Part shown: piece after piece, positions 18,591-21,747 of the stretch | Numbering within the stretch: position 1 is the first letter of the stretch | Layout of the letters: each line of letters begins with the position of its first letter | Source: Glutinoglossum americanum | Lineage: Eukaryota > Ascomycota > Geoglossomycetes > Geoglossales > Geoglossaceae | DNA: 21,747 nucleotides | Reading direction: 5' to 3' | Assembly: GCA_020080175.1 (NCBI GenBank) | Contig: JAGHQL010000269.1 | Span: forward strand, 1-21,747 | Made by a program: the position numbers and the translations under genes | The notes under the pieces: model-generated | The model's database searches: none | The model's input: the letters and a program-made list of their open reading frames with translations, nothing else | What the model was told of the DNA's origin: nothing

Positions 18591-20263
18591 ATGGCAAATA
18601 AATCAAAGCTCACGGATGAGGAGCTCCTCAAGCAGTTTGAGCAGCTAGAGAGCATCCCTGACGCTGCGGCTGCACCGTCAGCCAAGGGTCCTTCCGCCTC
18701 AAAGACCACCATTACGCAGTTCGAGGATGAGCTAGAAGAACTGCGCAATCTGGCCGAGAGGCCTGGCAGCAGACCTCATACACCAAGATTGGGAGGCTCT
18801 GGGACGGGCACGACGAGGTCTCCAAGGAGTGCAGGCACCAACACTCCACCGCCAACGGGCCGTTCTAGCGAGGAAAGAGAGAAGGCACAGCTTACCAGGA
18901 AGTCTGGTGAGAGCACAAGGTCATTCCATACTGGAATCACGCCAACTTCACAAGCGACGGTTGAGGAAGAGGATAAACCAGAGAGCAAGCTATCTCCTGC
19001 AGCGCAACCCCAGACAAATGCGACCAGCGGAGGAGGGTGGTGGGGCGGCATCTTTGCTACGGCTACAGCCGCCGTCAAGACCGCTGAGGCTGCTGTAAAG
19101 GAGATCCAGCAAAACGAGGAAGCGAAGCGATGGGCGGAACAGGTGAAAGGGAACGTAGGGGCCCTACGAGGTTTGGGTTCGTATACGCCTCTACTTGTCA
19201 CGTTGAAACTTTATTGTGCAGTCTAGATGCTAAAAAATATGAGCGAAAAGGAGGTGAGCTACGGCAACGAGCGCTCCCAACTTTTACCAATATCCTTCAT
19301 ACCCTCGCCCCACCAATTTCATCCCACGAGCGGCTACAAATCCATATAACCCACGACCTTGTGGATTATCCATCATTAGACCCCCTCATATACCAGACCT
19401 TCTCTCGGGTCATGGCCCAAGTAGATGGCGGTGACCTCATGGTCATCCAGCGGGGCCACGAGTCATCTCGGCGCCGTGATTCCGATGGGGGGTATACAGG
19501 CGCCAGATCGGGGGGGTGGAATGATGGACCATGGTGGAGGCAGCCGGGTGCGAGGAGGAATTTAAGTGCCGTGAAAGGCGTCGTGGAAGGCACGAAACTG
19601 GCAAAAGTCAGCGCAGAGTCGTATGCCCATGAGTTTTTCGCTTCGCGAGGTGGGGTTGAGGAGGCGGCGAGGAAGGCAGCAGATGTTCTGAGTGAGAGCA
19701 ATCCAGTCAGGAGTAGTGATATATTCCTTGCGATTCAAGCCATCAGCCACATGGCGTCTGGGGATCACTTTGGCGGCCCGTCATCGGAGGCCCAGGATGC
19801 TACAAGTGTGGTTGACCCTGACGAGAAGCCGGATAATCTGATATCTTTCGCCATCTACCTCCATGACCCAATCCACGGCATAACCTTCTACACCATAACG
19901 CAGCCACTCCCACAGCAATGGGCAGACTGGCTCGACGCCCCATCGCCGGCCCCCAAATCCCCTGAGATTCCCACATCACCATCGAGCGGTGGATTCTTCA
20001 GCCGGGGCTCTCTGGACGGCGAGCAGTATACTCACGAGCCGAACCTACCAGAAGAAATCGCGGAGATCATCAATAGCGGCGGAGTCGACCCCAGGGAATG
20101 GATCGCTGAGTGGGTAGAGGAGGTGCTCACCCTCGGCGTAGGCATCGTAGCACAGAGGTACGTCGCCAGGAGGATGGGTGTGGGTGAAGGCGGGATTGGG
20201 AGGGGGAAGGCTAGGCAGGCGGCGCTCGAATCCGGTGGTGGAGAGGCTGCGAGAGCTATCTAG
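18591..20263 (+). CDS. MTC1: Maintenance of telomere capping protein 1 family (MTC1/DUF5427)
   Basis: Exons are 18591-19176 and 19251-20263 (532 aa) with a 74-bp intron. The donor is the unusual GTTCGT, the branch GCTAAAA, the acceptor AAAAG. I chose this splice because it restores the family block GALRGL-GGELRQRALP. Residues 1-145 are disordered and Ser/Pro/Thr-rich with family-typical short motifs (LTDEELLKQFE, SRPHTPRLG, RKSGESTRSFH). A conserved amphipathic block follows (GGGWWGGIFATATAAVK, EIQQNEEAKRWAEQVKGN). Exon 2 holds the folded part (FTNILHTLAPPISSHERLQ, HDLVDYPSLDPLIYQTFSRV) and ends REWIAEWVEEVLTLGVGIVAQRYVARRMG. Yeast Mtc1 was named from a cdc13 genetic interaction and has been linked to COPI vesicles. 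Its biochemical function is not established. Confidence 0.88.
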
Positions 20264-20652
20264 GAAGTGAGCGTTGATGGGAACCACGTTGGTGTTGCTC
20301 TGGAACTGAGAAGGTTTGATACCAGTTGTGCCGTTGTCCCACATCTTTCTATTTAGCATGTCAATGAATATTTCCTGCTGGTTTGCGTTATCACATCACA
20401 AGTCGTTTGTATGTACAGTTTGTAGAGTAGCAATAGCAGCGGTTTACATGTATCCTGCTCCCGACAAGACTGCCCATATCCCATCCAATCGCATCCCTGT
20501 AAAGGTTTGGCCGAGTTGTTAAGGCGCCGCATATGCCAACTCGAAACGGCAACGCGCTGAACCTCACGTGCTCCCACCCCCACATTTTCCTTCCACTAGA
20601 AGATTTCCGACCATCTCCAACTCAACAACCAACAAACAATCCAAAAAAAAAA
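20264..20652. other. Intergenic: MTC1 3' flank and DUF2462 promoter
   Basis: 389 bp between two plus-strand genes. The distal part contains a TCACGTGC box and an A/C-rich leader ending in ten As directly before the next ATG. No other feature is recognised. Confidence 0.5.
20564..20571 (+). promoter_or_regulatory. TCACGTGC box upstream of the DUF2462 gene
   Basis: A CACGTG core within TCACGTGC lies about 85 bp upstream of the ATG at 20653. It resembles the core of the palindrome in the RPN11-RPD3 promoter, so the same bHLH class could act on both. Inference only. Confidence 0.3.
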
Positions 20653-21031
20653 ATGCCCCAAGGCGCCCTCAAAACAAAGCCCAAACCCAAAAAATCCTCA
20701 TCCTCATCCACAAAAGCGTTCGTCCCCCTCCCCCTTCCCCTTCCAAACGCTGACCCTCCCCCCAAATCAGCGCTCCCAAAAGAGGCCAAAACGCTGTCAT
20801 CCCGCCCAAGAAACAATCCCTCATCAAGCAAAAGAAAATCACAAAGGTGCGTCCCAACAACACGCCAATCCCTACCCCAGAGAGAAAAAAAATCCAATCG
20901 ATCGATTCGCTGAGACCAAAGTGCAGAAAATCACCGCCGGCCTGACCGCCCGGACTGAGCGGCTGCTAGCGGAGCGGGTCGGGCATCTAGAGGTGCTGGG
21001 GGGCGGGAAGCGCGGCGCGAAGGGAAAGTGA
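20653..21031 (+). CDS. DUF2462/UPF0390 small basic protein
   Basis: Three exons, 20653-20717, 20771-20846 and 20927-21031, encode 81 aa. Introns are 53 bp (donor GTTCGT, branch GCTGAC, acceptor AATCAG) and 80 bp (donor GTGCGT, branch GCTGAG, acceptor GTGCAG). The spliced protein starts [14 protein letters not shown], the family's hallmark N-terminus. It continues [16 protein letters not shown] and [20 protein letters not shown], and ends [16 protein letters not shown]. The exons occupy different frames, so no single open frame reveals the gene. The ATG follows a run of ten As, a favourable fungal leader. Family members are short, lysine-rich, probably nucleolar proteins of unknown function. 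The animal relative is the Leydig cell tumour 10 kDa protein homologue. Confidence 0.88.
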
Positions 21032-21747
21032 GGCGCGGCGGAGTGTTTTTGGCTATGGCGTAGATATGGATGCTGGAGTTGAGCCGGATCGCGGGCGAGG
21101 CGAGGCGTATCTACGAGCCTGGGCTGATATACGCACCACGCGCCTCTCGACTCGATCGACGGAGCCCCCATCACAGCCACCCTAGAGGCAACGCGCATAG
21201 CAATACAGAGATACGAGGTGCCCGATAGATTAGATAATCTCCCAAGCCCGGCCAAGGCGCTAAACCACCCCCCTTCCCCTCCATGTTCCAGTTTCAATCT
21301 ATTTAATCCTTTCCCTTTGCATGCGATGCGTCATCGACCGACCCCATCACCCCATCAAACACAAAAACCGTTTTGTTCCCCGGTCGAAACCCGCAATTTT
21401 TCCAGGACCGGGGGGATTGGGATGCCGGGAGGAAGGGAAAAAAAAGAAAGAAAGAAAAAAAAAAAAGGGGAAATTTGATGTCGAAGAGCCATTATCATTA
21501 GCTATCTATGGAAAAGAGAGAAAGGAGAGAAGGAAAAAAAAAAAAAAAATCATCTATGGCCTCCGTTTACTACCATCCCAGGATCCCCCCTCCCACAACA
21601 CGCGCGGCAGGTTTAGAGAGCAGAAGAGAGACAGAAACATTGGCAGATCCCACCCCCCCCCCCGCCCCCCCCGCCCCCCCACCCCCCCAACACAAAGAGA
21701 AAAAAAAAAAAAAAAGAAAAAAAAACCAACTGACAAAAACACACACC
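21032..21747. other. Low-complexity right end (poly-purine, poly-A, poly-C)
   Basis: After the DUF2462 stop I see no recognised gene. From about 21428 the sequence turns into homopolymer runs: a purine tract (21428-21474), 16 As (21534-21549), a C-rich tract broken by single Gs and As (about 21652-21688) and another A tract (about 21701-21725). An ATG at 21508 opens a plus-strand frame that stays open to the window edge. It encodes Lys- and Pro-rich low-complexity sequence and is preceded by an in-frame TAG. It could be the beginning of a gene to the right, or untranslated leader. Confidence 0.5.

Noticed and set aside
21652-21688. C-rich tract as a telomere-like repeat
   Set aside because: It lacks the CCCTAA period and is an irregular C-run broken by single G or A bases.
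1-21747. Search for mobile elements, CRISPR arrays, rRNA and tRNA genes
   Set aside because: No terminal repeats, transposase or reverse-transcriptase motifs, spaced repeats or tRNA T-arm sequence with a matching acceptor stem were found by reading; the GGTCGAAACC near 21386 lacks the required stems.

Overview
This window is nuclear DNA from a filamentous ascomycete (Pezizomycotina). Eurotiomycetes, either Onygenales- or Eurotiales-like, is my best guess, inferred from protein style only. The genes are closely packed and cut by short introns of about 53-163 bp with GT(A/G)NGT-type donors and CTAAC/CTGAC-like branch points. They include a CBM18-bearing Crh/Utr2 cell-wall enzyme, an Rpd3 with a long fungal tail, and an MTC1-family protein. 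I see no virus-derived element, DNA transposon, CRISPR array or rRNA, and no convincing tRNA.

Layout from left to right. (1) The left edge holds the 5' end of an unrecognised minus-strand gene (start 343, one 84-bp intron, runs off the window). (2) After about 1.4 kb of non-coding DNA comes utr2 (minus, 1743-3198, three exons, 429 aa), a GPI-anchored chitin-glucan transglycosylase. (3) TIM50 (minus, 4462-6134, 537 aa) is the receptor of the TIM23 import machinery. (4) RPN11 (minus, 6677-7929, four exons, 337 aa) and RPD3 (plus, 8294-10475, four exons, 626 aa) diverge from a 364-bp shared promoter. A perfect 14-bp palindrome with a CACGTG core sits near its centre. (5) RPL23/uL14 (plus, 10892-11713, five exons, 140 aa) has a Tbf1-like AGCCCTAA box upstream. 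(6) A very large minus-strand gene (12810-17617, two exons, 1583 aa) encodes an AT-hook protein. (7) An MTC1-family gene (plus, 18591-20263, 532 aa) follows. (8) A small three-exon DUF2462/UPF0390 gene (plus, 20653-21031, 81 aa) is easily missed because its exons lie in different frames. (9) The right end is poly-A, poly-C and poly-purine low-complexity DNA.

Most genes are conserved housekeeping functions: cell wall, mitochondrial import, proteasome lid, chromatin deacetylation and ribosome. The most novel candidate is the AT-hook protein. It combines five AT-hooks, two SUMO-interaction-like motifs (IEIDLTLS and GIVDLT), a UBZ4-like CCHC zinc finger assembled only after splicing, a degenerate acidic/isoleucine repeat region, and a perfect 126-bp tandem duplication. 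I infer a chromatin protein that reads SUMO and ubiquitin, but nothing here proves it. No operon-like functional system is apparent.
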